NCBI RefSeq assembly: GCF_016899955.1
Contig: NZ_JACJJL010000004.1
Span: 1-64,000 of the forward strand
Reading direction: 5' to 3'
Source of the DNA: Marseilla massiliensis
Lineage (GTDB): Bacteria; Bacteroidota; Bacteroidia; Bacteroidales; Bacteroidaceae
Length of the DNA: 64,000 bases
Below are positions 52,238 through 61,888 of this stretch, one piece after another (position 1 is the first letter of the stretch; each line of letters opens with the position of its first letter). A program made the position numbers and the translations under genes. The notes below the pieces were generated by a model, which ran no database searches, was not told the DNA's origin, and was given only the letters and a program-made list of their open reading frames with translations.

Positions 52238-52558
52238 AATTCACAATTCACGATGCATAATTAAAGGTCGGGGCAGTTGATGATTCACCATGCACAATGC
52301 ACAGTTTATCGATGGAGCAATTGATAATGCACAATTCATAATGCGCAATTGGATTGCTGACAGCGCGTGACAACCACGTGCCTTGCGGTTAAGCATGCCA
52401 CAACCGCTTGCCACGACAACGCCTATGATGCGGGCGCCATGGTGCGGAGCAAGGCTTCAAGCGCTTTGTTCACCGCCTAACGACAAACAGCCGGCTTGCT
52501 ACTCTGCAGCTTACCGCGCAGCCAATCATGCATTATGAATTGTGCATTATGCCTTGAC
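52238..52558. repeat. Inverted repeats of ATAATGCACAATTCATAATGC type
   Basis: A 21-bp perfect inverted repeat (52324-52344 with 52530-52550), plus several shorter partial copies between 52238 and 52310. The unit shares its CATTGTGCATTATGAATT block with the 32-kb inverted repeat, so both belong to one intergenic family. No gene is seen. Confidence 0.7.
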
Positions 52559-54379
52559 TCACATTCTTTCGGGCACCTCTATGCCGAGCAGTGCCATGCC
52601 GTTCTTTATGGTCTTGGCCACATTGCGTGCCAGGACGAGGCGCAACACCTTCTTTGCGGCATCGGGTTCCTTAAGGATTGAGTAGTCGTGATAGAACTGG
52701 TTGAACTCTTTCGTGAGCTCGTAGCAGTAGTTGGCAATGCCGCTCGGGCTGTAGTCCTTGCCGGCCTGCTCCACCGCAGCTCCAAACTCGTTGAGCTTCT
52801 GTATCAGTTCCACTTCCTTGTCTGCCAGCTCCGCCCCTGCGGCATCGAGCTTTTCGGGCACAGCTACGCCTTCGGCCTCGGCCTTGCGCAGTATGCTGCG
52901 TATGCGCGCATGGGTGTATTGTATGAACGGGCCGGTGTTTCCGTTGAAGTCTATCGACTCTTCGGGGTTGAAAAGCATGTTCTTGCGGGCGTCAACCTTG
53001 AGTATGAAATACTTCAGCGCGCCCATGCCCACGATGCGCGCAATCTCGTTTCGCTCCTCCTCGCTGATGTCGTCAAACTTGCCGAGCTCCTCGCTTGTGC
53101 GGCGGGCCTGCGCAATCATCTCGGCAATCAGGTCGTCGGCATCGACCACGGTGCCCTCGCGGCTCTTCATCTTTCCGTTGGGCAGCTCCACCATTCCGTA
53201 GGAGAAGTGCACCAGTTCCTTGCCCCACTTGAAGCCAAGCCTGTCGAGCAGTATCGAGAGCACCTGGAAATGGTAGTTCTGTTCGTTGCCAACCACATAT
53301 ATCATCTTGTCTATCGGGTAGTCGTTGAAGCGCATCTCGGCCGTGCCTATGTCCTGTGTCATATATACAGACGTGCCGTCTGAGCGCAGCAACAGCTTCT
53401 GGTCGAGCCCGTCGGCGGCCAGGTCGGCCCACACGCTGCCGTCTTCGTGACGCTCGAAGAGGCCCTTTGCCAGCCCTTCCTCTACCTTGGCCTTGCCCCT
53501 CAGGTAAGTGTCCGACTCATAATATATCTTGTCGAAGCCAACGCCGAGAGCCTTGTAGGTCTCGTCGAAGCCGGCGTACACCCACGAGTTCATCTTGCGC
53601 CACAGCGCACGTACGTCCTCGTCGCCCTGCTCCCACTTCACCAGCATCTCGTGGGCCTCCTTTATCAGCGGTGCCTCCTCCTTGGCTTTCTTCTCCGCTT
53701 CGTCGGCCGCCATGCCCTCGGCCACATACTTTGCCGCAAGCTCCTTTACCTCTTCGCGGTAGTGTTTGTCGAAGGCCACATAGTAATCGCCTATCAGATG
53801 GTCGCCTTTCTTGCCGCTCGACTCAGGCGTTTCGCCGTTTCCCCACTTAAGCCACGCCAGCATCGACTTGCAGATATGTATGCCTCGGTCGTTCACGATG
53901 TTTGTCTTCACCACGCGGTTGCCGTTGGCCTGCATTATCTGGGCAAGGCTCCAGCCCAGCAGGTTGTTGCGCACGTGGCCCAGGTGCAGTGGCTTGTTGG
54001 TGTTCGGCGACGAGTATTCTATCATCACCAGGGGCGCGTCGGCAGCGGCCTTGCGCTCTCCGTATGCCGGGTCGGCGTCGATGTCGTTGAGCAGCTCCAC
54101 CCATGCCGCCTTTGACACTACAAGGTTGAGGAAGCCCTTGACCACGTTGTAGGATGCCACTGCGGTGCAATTGTCAACAAGGTAACGGCCAATCTCCTCG
54201 GCCGTCTCTTCGGGTTTCTTCTTTGAAACCTTGAGGAATGGGAACACAACCAGTGTCAGGTTGCCTTCAAACTCACGCTTGGTCTTCTGCAACTGAACCA
54301 TCTTGTCGGGCACGTCCTGCCCATATATGGCCTTGATGCCGGCTTTCACGGCATCGGCAATCATTGCTTCAATATTCAT
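52559..54379 (-). CDS. argS: Arginyl-tRNA synthetase
   Basis: 606 residues. The N-terminal tRNA-binding domain is followed by the class I signature SSPNTNKPLHLGHVRNN (HIGH motif as HLGH), then the ArgS-specific catalytic parts TNIVNDRGIHICKSMLAW and LLRSDGTSVYMTQDIGTA. The KMSKS loop is replaced by GKMKSREGTVV, as is usual in this enzyme. The C-terminal anticodon-binding helical domain ends GMALLGIEVPERM. A TAATTTTG -7 box lies at 54423-54430 on the minus strand. Confidence 0.97.
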   Translation of the reverse strand: MNIEAMIADAVKAGIKAIYGQDVPDKMVQLQKTKREFEGNLTLVVFPFLKVSKKKPEETAEEIGRYLVDNCTAVASYNVVKGFLNLVVSKAAWVELLNDIDADPAYGERKAAADAPLVMIEYSSPNTNKPLHLGHVRNNLLGWSLAQIMQANGNRVVKTNIVNDRGIHICKSMLAWLKWGNGETPESSGKKGDHLIGDYYVAFDKHYREEVKELAAKYVAEGMAADEAEKKAKEEAPLIKEAHEMLVKWEQGDEDVRALWRKMNSWVYAGFDETYKALGVGFDKIYYESDTYLRGKAKVEEGLAKGLFERHEDGSVWADLAADGLDQKLLLRSDGTSVYMTQDIGTAEMRFNDYPIDKMIYVVGNEQNYHFQVLSILLDRLGFKWGKELVHFSYGMVELPNGKMKSREGTVVDADDLIAEMIAQARRTSEELGKFDDISEEERNEIARIVGMGALKYFILKVDARKNMLFNPEESIDFNGNTGPFIQYTHARIRSILRKAEAEGVAVPEKLDAAGAELADKEVELIQKLNEFGAAVEQAGKDYSPSGIANYCYELTKEFNQFYHDYSILKEPDAAKKVLRLVLARNVAKTIKNGMALLGIEVPERM

Positions 54380-54422
54380 AAATGGTATACCTTATAATAT
54401 ATTACGTTCCGGAATGTGCCTG

Positions 54423-54430
54423 CAAAATTA
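54423..54430 (-). promoter_or_regulatory. -7 box of argS
   Basis: TAATTTTG on the minus strand, 44 bp upstream of the start codon. Confidence 0.5.
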
Positions 54431-54684
54431 CGAAAAATATGGCAAACAGCAGCCATTGCACACTGTAAAAATGCAGCCCCGGCCTACGCCCACGCCTCAA
54501 GCGGCCCGTCGGCCAAGGGGCGGGCGGCAGCCAGCGCCGCCGGCCATGGCTGGCGGCATGTGCAGGCTGTGGCCACATAGATGCCACCCTGGCGCCCCCG
54601 GCCGCAATCCACCATGCCCTCTGGCAGCACCCGGCATGACGCCGCACCGCCCAACGCCACCAACACCCTGGCACTCAATGCGTT

Positions 54685-54772
54685 ACAATACGGGCCGTTT
54701 TGAGTTGCGAAACAGCCCGTATTACATTGCCGAACGGCCTGTATTGCAACGCCGAACGGCCGATATTGGAAT
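54685..54772. repeat. 22-bp-period palindromic array (locus 8)
   Basis: Four units start at 54685, 54707, 54729 and 54751. The last two begin with the identical GCCGAACGGCC. It lies in the divergent argS-GH28 interval, in which I see nothing else apart from the two promoters. Confidence 0.8.
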
Positions 54773-54979
54773 GCCCCCCTGCAAGGACAGGCCCACCACT
54801 TGGTGCCGCCGGGGCTGCGGTTTACCCCCGGGCCATGCGCCCGCAGGCTTGGGCAGGGTGCATGCAACAATGTTTCGGCCGCACGCCAAAAGCCCACGGC
54901 GGCCCGGCATAAGGGCGGCAAACGTACGATAATGCAAGTTTTTGTACGATATTACACAATCAATGGGCATTTATTGACG

Positions 54980-54987
54980 TATATTTG
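54980..54987 (+). promoter_or_regulatory. -7 box of the GH28-GH2 operon
   Basis: TATATTTG, 39 bp before the ATG at 55026. No TTTG at the ideal distance. Confidence 0.6.
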
Positions 54988-55025
54988 CAACCACAACCAT
55001 AAACAAACGAACAACAACAAACGCA

Positions 55026-56372
55026 ATGAAGAAACTACTAAAAGCCACACGCCTGCTTGCCGTCACAGCCATGGCAATAGTCACCATGCAGGCCGGCGCA
55101 CAGCTGCCCGAGGCCATCGAACCGGTGGAAGCGCCTTTCGACATGCCCCAGCCCGTGCGCCCTTCGTTTCCCGACCGCTCGCTGAGCATATCGAAAACCG
55201 GAGCCAGACAGGGCAAGATGGCCACCAAGGCCATACAGAAAGCCATCGACCGCATTGCCGGGCAGGGAGGGGGCACTGTCGTTGTGCCCGAAGGGAAATG
55301 GCTTACGGGCCGCATAGAACTGAAAAGCAATGTGAACCTGAGGGTGGAAAGGGGCGCCGAACTGCATTTCAGCGGCAACGTGGACGACTACCAGCCGGCG
55401 GTTCTCACGCGCAACGAGGGCATCGACCTCTACTCCATGGGGGCCATGGTCTACGCCAACGGCGCCGAGAACATTGCAGTGACAGGCGGGGGGAAGCTCA
55501 TTGCGCCCGAATACGACTGCGAACTGACACGCCGCATGGACAAGGGAATAAGCGACTCGATATGCCGAGTGCCGCTCGCCGACAGGGTGTTCGACGGCAG
55601 CAACGGGGCCGACATATTCATGCCGGTGTTCTTCGGGCCCGTCAACTGCAGGAACATCCTGGTAGAGGGGGTCACCTTTGAGCGCTCCATATTCTGGAAC
55701 ATCGTGCCGGTGTACTGCGAGAACACCATCATCAGGGGTGTCACCGTGAGCAGCCACGGCCACGGCCGCACCGACGGCATAGACATAGACTCGTCGGTCA
55801 ACTCGCTCATCGAGTACACCACGCTCGACTGCGGCGACGACTGCTTCACGCTGAAAGCCGGAAGGGGCAACGACGGGGTGAACCGAGCGCGCCCTACCGA
55901 GAACGTGGTCATACGCCACTGCACCGTGAAGCGCGGCGTGGGCGGTATCACCATAGGCAGCGAGACGGCGGGCATGGTACGCAATGTCTACGCCACCGAC
56001 GTGACGATGGAGGCGCCGAAGTTCCCAATATACATCAAGACACGGCGGCCCAGAGGGGGCGGATGCGACAACATATGGCTTGAGAAGCTGCACATAAAGT
56101 CGTGTTCGGGCACGGCAATCAACTTCGACATGCTCGGCTCGCGGCGCTGGGTGGGCAACCTGGCCGACCGTTTGCCGGCGAGGCCCATAGGAAAGCTCAC
56201 GCCGAAATTCGCCAACCTGACATTCAAGGACGTCACCATCGACGAGTGCAAGACGCTCATCAACGCCAAGGGGCTGCCCGAGCAGCCAATAGAAAACCTG
56301 ACCCTCGACAACGTGAAGGCCCCCACCATGAGGATGACACTGCAAGACGTGGGCAAGATAACCATCAAATAG
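55026..56372 (+). CDS. Glycoside hydrolase family 28, polygalacturonase or rhamnogalacturonase type
   Basis: 448 residues with a signal peptide (MQAGAQ near 26). It is a right-handed beta-helix. The N-terminal AIQKAIDRIAGQGGGTVVVPEGKWLTG is typical of the start of GH28. The catalytic carboxylates are in GRTDGIDIDSS (Asp) and DCGDDCFTLKAGRG (Asp pair). The usual GHG and RIK motifs are changed (GGITIGSE and YIKTRRP), as in Bacteroidetes pectin enzymes. It hydrolyses galacturonate-containing chains, probably in the periplasm. GH2 starts 8 bp after its stop, so the pair is one operon. It is a second pectin cluster, 22 kb from the first. Confidence 0.9.
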   Translation: MKKLLKATRLLAVTAMAIVTMQAGAQLPEAIEPVEAPFDMPQPVRPSFPDRSLSISKTGARQGKMATKAIQKAIDRIAGQGGGTVVVPEGKWLTGRIELKSNVNLRVERGAELHFSGNVDDYQPAVLTRNEGIDLYSMGAMVYANGAENIAVTGGGKLIAPEYDCELTRRMDKGISDSICRVPLADRVFDGSNGADIFMPVFFGPVNCRNILVEGVTFERSIFWNIVPVYCENTIIRGVTVSSHGHGRTDGIDIDSSVNSLIEYTTLDCGDDCFTLKAGRGNDGVNRARPTENVVIRHCTVKRGVGGITIGSETAGMVRNVYATDVTMEAPKFPIYIKTRRPRGGGCDNIWLEKLHIKSCSGTAINFDMLGSRRWVGNLADRLPARPIGKLTPKFANLTFKDVTIDECKTLINAKGLPEQPIENLTLDNVKAPTMRMTLQDVGKITIK

Positions 56373-56380
56373 CACATCAA

Positions 56381-58434
56381 ATGAAACGCAACATCATCAC
56401 TGCAGCCATGCTGCTGCTTGCCGCCATTACAGCCGCCACGGCACAGGCTCAGCCCCGCACAGACACAGAAATCAACGAGAGGTGGACCGTGGCGCCCATT
56501 GCCGAGACCAACATGAAGGCAAAACGCACGCCTGTGACGCTGCCCCACACATGGAAGGCTGCCTACGACGACGGCAAGCGGCACTACAACCGCGAGACAA
56601 TGGTGTACAGGCGCAAGCTCGACGTCACCCCGCAGATGCAGGGGCGGAGGCTTTCCTTTACTTCGAGGGGGTGAACTCGGTGGCCGACGTATATGTCAAC
56701 CGGCGCTCGGCGTGCACGCACAAAGGCGGCTACACGGCTTTCTGCGTAGAGATAACGGGCATGGTTGGCCCCGGCGACAACGAACTTGAGGTGTGGGCGG
56801 GCAACGCCCTGCGCTCCGACGTGCTGCCCATCAGCGGCGACTTCAACGTCTATGGCGGCATACACCGGCCCATGAGGCTCATCACCACCGGCCCCGACTG
56901 CATCTCGCCGCTGTTCTACGGCTCGCCCGGGGTGCTCATCAGGCAGGACAAGGCAGACGCCGGGCGCGCCGAACTGACCGTGACCACCATGCTGTCGATA
57001 ACTACCGGCGACGCAAGCCTGCGCCTGAGCACCACCATCACCGACGCCGCCGGGCGCACAGTGGCCCGGGACGAGACGGCGGCAACAGGCAGCAGCGTGA
57101 GCCAGAGGCTGGCCGTCGACAGGCCCAACCTGTGGCAGGGCCGCGAAAACCCGTATCTATACGATGTCAGGGTTGAGCTGATGCGCGGGCAGCAGGTGAT
57201 AGACTGCGTGACGCAACACACCGGGCTGCGCTCGTTCAGCGTCGACGCAGAGCGCGGCTTCATGCTCAACGGACGGCCATACCCCCTCTACGGCTTCAAC
57301 CGCCACGAAGACTTCAAGGGCTACGGCAGCGCCATGGGCCGCAGCCAGCACGAAACCGACATGCAGCTCATCATGGAGAGCGGGGCCACGATGGTGAGGC
57401 TGTCTCACTATCCGCAGGGCGAAACCATCTACAACCTGAGCGACGAGCGGGGCATTGTGCTGTGGAGCGAGATAGCCCTGTGCGGCCCCGGCGGCTACGA
57501 CTATACGGACTACGTAAACAACGTGGCCGACAACGCCCGCCAGACGCTGCACGAGATGGTCTACCAGAAGATGAACCACCCGTCGGTGTGCTTCTGGGGG
57601 ATATTCAACGAGGTGCTCGTGAGCGACGGCAAGCGGTTCCGCGAATACGACGACCCGCTGCCGATGATACGCGAGCTCAACGACCTCTACCACCGGCTCG
57701 CCCCCACCCGGCTCACCACCTTTGCCACCTGCGTAGACCAGACGCGCTACCTGGGGTGCTCCGACCTCATTGCCTGGAACAAATACACAGGCTGGAAGAA
57801 CGCCGAGACAGACGCCGCCAAGTTCTTCGACAACGCCCGCCGCAACTCGGGGGGCACGCCCGTGGGTGTGTCGGAATACGGGCGCGGCGGCAGCACCGTG
57901 CAGCACGCCGACCCGCTGTACTACAAGGAAGACGACGTTCCGGGCACTTACCACCCCGAAGAATACCAGGCTGTGTGCCACGAGGGCTACTGGCGGGCCA
58001 TCAAGGAGCGGCCGTGGCTGTGGACTAAGACCGTGTGGCAGTTTTCCGACATGCAGTCGAGCATAAAAGACGAGGGCGACACACCCGGCATCAACGACAA
58101 GGGGATGGTCACCTACGACCGCAAGACACGCAAAGACGCCTTTTATTTCTACAAGGCCAACTGGAACCCGCAACCCATGCTCCACCTTTGCAGCAAGCGG
58201 TTTGACCGCCGCAAGCACCCGGTGACCGACATCAAGGCCTACACCAACCTCAAAGAGGCCACGCTGTATGTCAACGGCAAGAAAATAGGCCCGGCCCGGC
58301 CCGACGACATAAGGCGGGCCGTTTGGAAGGGGGTCGGGCTGGACGAGGGCCGCAACACCATACGCATAGTGGGCAAGAGCGGCAAGACGGTGATTGAAGA
58401 CTCGTGCACATGGACCGTGGAAAAGGCCATGTGA
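56381..58434 (+). pseudogene. GH2 glycosidase interrupted by a frameshift near 56659
   Basis: The N-terminus (MKRNIITAAMLLLAAITAATAQAQ, signal peptide, then WTVAPIAETNMKAKRTPVTLPHTW) is read from 56381. From about 56659 the continuation YFEGVNSVADVYVNRRSACTHKGGY is in another frame. Restoring one T in the run CTTTCCTTTAC (56651-56661) would join the two as one protein of about 685 residues. The barrel has LYGFNRHEDFKG, the acid/base Glu in CFWGIFNEVLV and the nucleophile Glu in VGVSEYG, all intact. It is a beta-galactosidase or beta-glucuronidase-like GH2. A homopolymer sequencing error and a real mutation fit equally well. The -1 slip site is not a classical programmed frameshift heptamer. 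Confidence 0.75.
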
Positions 58435-58481
58435 CGGGCCGCCGCCGGCTCGCCACAGCCCCCGGGCATAAGGCCCGGATG

Positions 58482-58569
58482 GCAATACGTGCCGTTCTGC
58501 AGTGCAGGACGGCACGTATTACGATGTCAAACGGGCCGTTTTGCACCACAAAACGGCCCGTTTGACAAT
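58482..58569. repeat. 22-bp-period palindromic array (locus 9), double hairpin between convergent genes
   Basis: Four units start at 58482, 58504, 58526 and 58548. Units 1-2 pair (ATACGTGCCGT with ACGGCACGTAT) and units 3-4 pair (CAAACGGGCCGTTTTG with CAAAACGGCCCGTTTG). They form two adjacent hairpins between the GH2 stop and the acyltransferase stop. A terminator role in both directions is likely. Confidence 0.85.
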
Positions 58570-58579
58570 CGGCTGAAGG

Positions 58580-59320
58580 TCAGCGTGTTGCGAGATATTT
58601 ACCTGTCGACTTCCTGTCCCAGTCAATGCCGCGCTTCACTATCTTGGCCGGTATGCCGGCAATCACCACATTAGGTTCGTCGAAACGCCTCGTGACAATG
58701 CTCCCCCACCCCACGATGCTGTTGTCGGCAATGCTCACGTTCTTGCCAATCTTCACGTCCTTGCCTATCCATACGTGCCGGCCTATCTCTATGCTCTCGG
58801 CATAATTGACCGGCTCGCCGTCGAGAGTGGTTATCGTGTGGGCGTCGGTGCACCATATGTCCACGCCCCAGCTCACCTGACTGTCGTCGCCGATGGTGAG
58901 CCGCGAGTTGTCTTCCTGCAGGTAAAGCGTGGCCCCATTGACCACCACCCGGTCGCCTATGTTCACCCGGCAGCCGCTGGCCGTGCGCGAAACGCCCGCC
59001 CCAAGGCCCGGTAACTGGCCTACTATGACCTTCATGCCGGTCATGCCGAGTATAGGCGAGCACCTAACGATGACCCTGCCTATGCTCACCTCGTTGGCGT
59101 TACCCTTGACTATGAGCATGAACCCTCCGCCCGTAAGCAACTCTGCGGCGCTGTCTTCCGAGTCGAAACGCATGGTCACACGGTTGTCATCGCCTATGAT
59201 AGATATGCCTGATTGCGCCACCAGGCCTGCCATGCGGCTGTTGGTGCCGTCAAGACAGTCTACTTCCCTGTCGGGAAAAACAAATGTAAGCCTGTTGCCT
59301 TTGCCTGTTATTGTATCCAT
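58580..59320 (-). CDS. Hexapeptide-repeat (left-handed beta-helix) acyltransferase
   Basis: 246 residues without a signal peptide. Residues of about 110-235 have the hexapeptide pattern (VNIGDRVVVNGATLYLQ, LTIGDDSQVSWGVDIW, IEIGRHVWIGKDVKIGKNVSIADNSIVGWGSIV) and the usual end VVIAGIPAKIVKRGIDW. The His in CTDAHTI is the likely catalytic residue. It transfers an acetyl or other acyl group, commonly to a sugar in surface polysaccharide synthesis. The N-terminal 100 residues also look beta-helical (ISIIGDDNRVTMRFDS) but with weaker repeats. It lies 33 bp downstream of the GH30 gene on the same strand. Confidence 0.85.
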   Translation of the reverse strand: MDTITGKGNRLTFVFPDREVDCLDGTNSRMAGLVAQSGISIIGDDNRVTMRFDSEDSAAELLTGGGFMLIVKGNANEVSIGRVIVRCSPILGMTGMKVIVGQLPGLGAGVSRTASGCRVNIGDRVVVNGATLYLQEDNSRLTIGDDSQVSWGVDIWCTDAHTITTLDGEPVNYAESIEIGRHVWIGKDVKIGKNVSIADNSIVGWGSIVTRRFDEPNVVIAGIPAKIVKRGIDWDRKSTGKYLATR

Positions 59321-59353
59321 TGTCTGCCCTATATGTTTGCCGTCGCCGCCTGC

Positions 59354-60844
59354 TTACCGCTCTGCAAAGGTGTTGAGCGAGTGCGGCGCCATGGCCATGT
59401 TAAGATATTTCTTGCCTATGCGCAGCGTCACGGTGCGCTCGCTGTCGGCAAAGTTGCCCGCCATGACGGCCAGCTTCCCCCCTGGCGTGCAAGCCACCAG
59501 CACCGGCTGGCCCTGCTTGCCGCCCGCCACGAAGCCCACAATGCGCGAGCCCTGCGGTATGAACCGCGTGTAATGGCTCACAGCGTAATACTCGGGCGTG
59601 AGCGTAAACGTGCGCTTCTCTGAGTCGACACGCACCAGGGCGTTCTGCTTCCAGCCCCATGTGCTCATGCCATTGTCGGCCAAGACAGCGTTCCAGAAGG
59701 TGTAGTCTTCGCAGCCGTTGCCCAAGTAATGGTTGATGCGCTCAAAGGTATGCTCGGCCGCCCGCCAGTCGAACGAACCCCAGCCACACTCGCTTTCGGT
59801 CTGCACAAAGCGCATGCCGGGATACTTATTGCGCAGCCCGGGCAGCAGCTGGCCGCCCTCCCACTGCAGGCCCACGCCCCTGACGGCGGCGGCCATGGCC
59901 GTGTCGGAGAGCACCCGGTCTATTATGTTAAACCGGTTGGTGTTTATCGTGCCGAAGAAAACGTCGACCTCAGGGTGCTCACGCCTCATGGTCGGCACGA
60001 GATATTGCACATTGAAGCGGATGATGCCCTCGGGAGTCCAAGCGCACCCGGGGTATGGCGTATAGCTCCAGGCCTCGTTCTGAAACATCACCATGCCAAT
60101 CTTTATGCCTTCGGCGGCATATTCGCTGACGAAACGGCAGAAGTAGTCGGCATAGGCCTGAAGGTAGCGGGGGTCTTGAATCATGTAGTCGGTGTGCGAG
60201 AGCGGGTCGGGAAAGGTCTTGCCCGTGGGCGCCTTGTAGTCGTCGCGGTCGCCCGCCGCCCCGCCGTAGAGCAGATAGTCCTTGCGCGCATCCATCGTGT
60301 TGTACTTCCTGTCGCTGCGCACCGGGTAGTCGGCGTTAATCTTCATCCAGCTCGGCGGGCACCAGGGCGACGCCCAGAACGTCATTCCCGGCACATGCTT
60401 CTGCGCCGCCCGTATGAAGGGAATGATGGCCTGGCGGTCGCGGTCGATGCTGAAATACTTCAGTTCGAAGTCGCCCGCCACCTCGTCGCAGCTGTACCAC
60501 GAGCGCGCATAGTCGTTGGCGTTCATCGGTATGCGGCCCATGGTGAACCGCAGGTCGCCGTCGGGGGCGAACATGCGGTGCAATAGCTCCTCGCGGTCGG
60601 CCTCGGGCAGCATGCAGAGCGCGTCCCATGCCAGCTCGTTGAAGCAGTGGCCCCAGTGGTAAAAGGGCGTCCCGGTCTCGCTGCCGTCGACCACAAGCGC
60701 CGGCTCGGCCACGGCATTGCGCTCCAGCCTCACCTTGCTTTCCTTCCACTCGCGGCCCTCCGTGCTCGTCACGGCGGTGAACGTCTGCGCCGCGGCAGCC
60801 ATGCCAAGCATCAGTGCAACGCCTGTCAACACATATTTCATCAT
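59354..60844 (-). CDS. Glycoside hydrolase family 30
   Basis: 496 residues with a signal peptide (MAAAAQ near 20; the start is 60844 or the adjacent ATG at 60841). The TIM barrel has the acid/base Glu in GMVMFQNEAWSYTPYPGCAW and the nucleophile Glu in MRFVQTESECGWGS. RIPMNANDYARSWYSC and FWASPWCPPSWMK are strong GH30 signatures. A C-terminal beta domain (about 415-496) packs on the barrel. Activities in this family include beta-glucosidase, beta-xylosidase, beta-fucosidase and beta-1,6-galactanase; the last would fit pectin side chains, but the sequence does not decide. It starts 48 bp after the dedA stop. Confidence 0.9.
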   Translation of the reverse strand: MMKYVLTGVALMLGMAAAAQTFTAVTSTEGREWKESKVRLERNAVAEPALVVDGSETGTPFYHWGHCFNELAWDALCMLPEADREELLHRMFAPDGDLRFTMGRIPMNANDYARSWYSCDEVAGDFELKYFSIDRDRQAIIPFIRAAQKHVPGMTFWASPWCPPSWMKINADYPVRSDRKYNTMDARKDYLLYGGAAGDRDDYKAPTGKTFPDPLSHTDYMIQDPRYLQAYADYFCRFVSEYAAEGIKIGMVMFQNEAWSYTPYPGCAWTPEGIIRFNVQYLVPTMRREHPEVDVFFGTINTNRFNIIDRVLSDTAMAAAVRGVGLQWEGGQLLPGLRNKYPGMRFVQTESECGWGSFDWRAAEHTFERINHYLGNGCEDYTFWNAVLADNGMSTWGWKQNALVRVDSEKRTFTLTPEYYAVSHYTRFIPQGSRIVGFVAGGKQGQPVLVACTPGGKLAVMAGNFADSERTVTLRIGKKYLNMAMAPHSLNTFAER

Positions 60845-60892
60845 AACAGCAATGTTTGGTTCATGCCATTTCCACACCCCGTTGCAAGGCCG

Positions 60893-61540
60893 TCAGTCGC
60901 GCTTGAGCCTGGCCCTGACCACCTCGATGACCGCCGGCAGCACCGAGATGACTATTATCGCCAGCAGCAGGAGCTTGAGATTCTGCTGCACGAAAGGCAG
61001 GTCGCCGAAGAAATAGCCGGCAAAGCAGAACAGCCCCACCCACAGGGCGGCCCCCGTAAGGTTGTAGACCATGAAGTAGAAATAGTGCATCTTGCCCATG
61101 CCGGCCACGAAAGGGGCAAACGTGCGCACTATCGGCACGAAGCGGGCAAGTATGATTGTCTTGCCGCCATACTTGCGGAAGAAGGCGTGGGTCTTCTCAA
61201 GATAAGCCTGCTTGAATATCTTTGAGTTCGGATTGGCAAACAGTTTCTTGCCAAAGAAGTGGCCTATCATGTAGTTGCACGAGTCGCCCAGCACCGCCGC
61301 CACGAAGACCACGAGCACGAGCCAGCCTATCTCGAGGGGCATGCCCGGCAGCGCCGTGATGGCCCCTGCCACGAAGAGCAGCGAGTCGCCGGGCAGGAAG
61401 GGTGTCACCACGAGCCCCGTCTCGCAGAAGATGATGACAAACAGTATGGCATACGTCCACTGGTGATAGTCTTGCACGAGCTGCACCATGTGCTGGTCGA
61501 TGTGCAAGATAAAGTCAATAACAAGTTGAATGAACTCCAT
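60893..61540 (-). CDS. DedA family membrane protein
   Basis: 215 residues, five or so membrane segments. Motifs: the [21 protein letters not shown] glutamate-containing stretch, [17 protein letters not shown] and FGRYGGKTI-like [28 protein letters not shown] with the conserved arginines. DedA proteins act as inner-membrane lipid (undecaprenyl phosphate) flippases. It is upstream of GH30 and the acyltransferase, probably as the first gene; a TATTTTTG box lies on the minus strand at 61617-61624. Confidence 0.92.
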   Translation of the reverse strand: MEFIQLVIDFILHIDQHMVQLVQDYHQWTYAILFVIIFCETGLVVTPFLPGDSLLFVAGAITALPGMPLEIGWLVLVVFVAAVLGDSCNYMIGHFFGKKLFANPNSKIFKQAYLEKTHAFFRKYGGKTIILARFVPIVRTFAPFVAGMGKMHYFYFMVYNLTGAALWVGLFCFAGYFFGDLPFVQQNLKLLLLAIIVISVLPAVIEVVRARLKRD

Positions 61541-61616
61541 TTTCTTATCTATTACAGGAAAAAACAAACAATGTTTGGCAATGCCACGGCACTCGCCTGG
61601 CATTTCTAAGCGCCTG

Positions 61617-61624
61617 CAAAAATA
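61617..61624 (-). promoter_or_regulatory. -7 box of dedA
   Basis: TATTTTTG on the minus strand, about 77 bp upstream of the start. Confidence 0.45.
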
Positions 61625-61888
61625 GTGATTTCTGCCGAAGTTGGCTGTTAAATATTGTCGAAAATATTCCAACATTACTTAAAAGCGGCCCAGAAACCAC
61701 GTCTTGCGCCCCAAGGCAGCCGCCTGATGCCACACCGGCAAGCGCTGCGGCGGCACTCAACGGCGTGGGCGCAGCCAACCGCCACAGCCACAAGCGCCAC
61801 AGGCCGGGGCGCAGGCCGCAGGGTCGCAAGGGCCATGACAAACCATGACAAAAGGCCCGGCAAAAAGGAGAGGGGGCGCCACTGGCTT

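Noticed and set aside
55038..56375. 445-residue minus-strand frame opposite GH28
   Set aside because: It mirrors the GH28 gene, which has a signal peptide and catalytic motifs. The antisense protein has none and no promoter.
56650..56665. Programmed -1 frameshift in GH2
   Set aside because: No X-XXY-YYZ slippery heptamer and no evident downstream pseudoknot; a lost T explains it more simply.
57157..58515. 452-residue minus-strand frame opposite GH2
   Set aside because: Antisense shadow of the GH2 barrel; His/Val/Ala-rich without motif.
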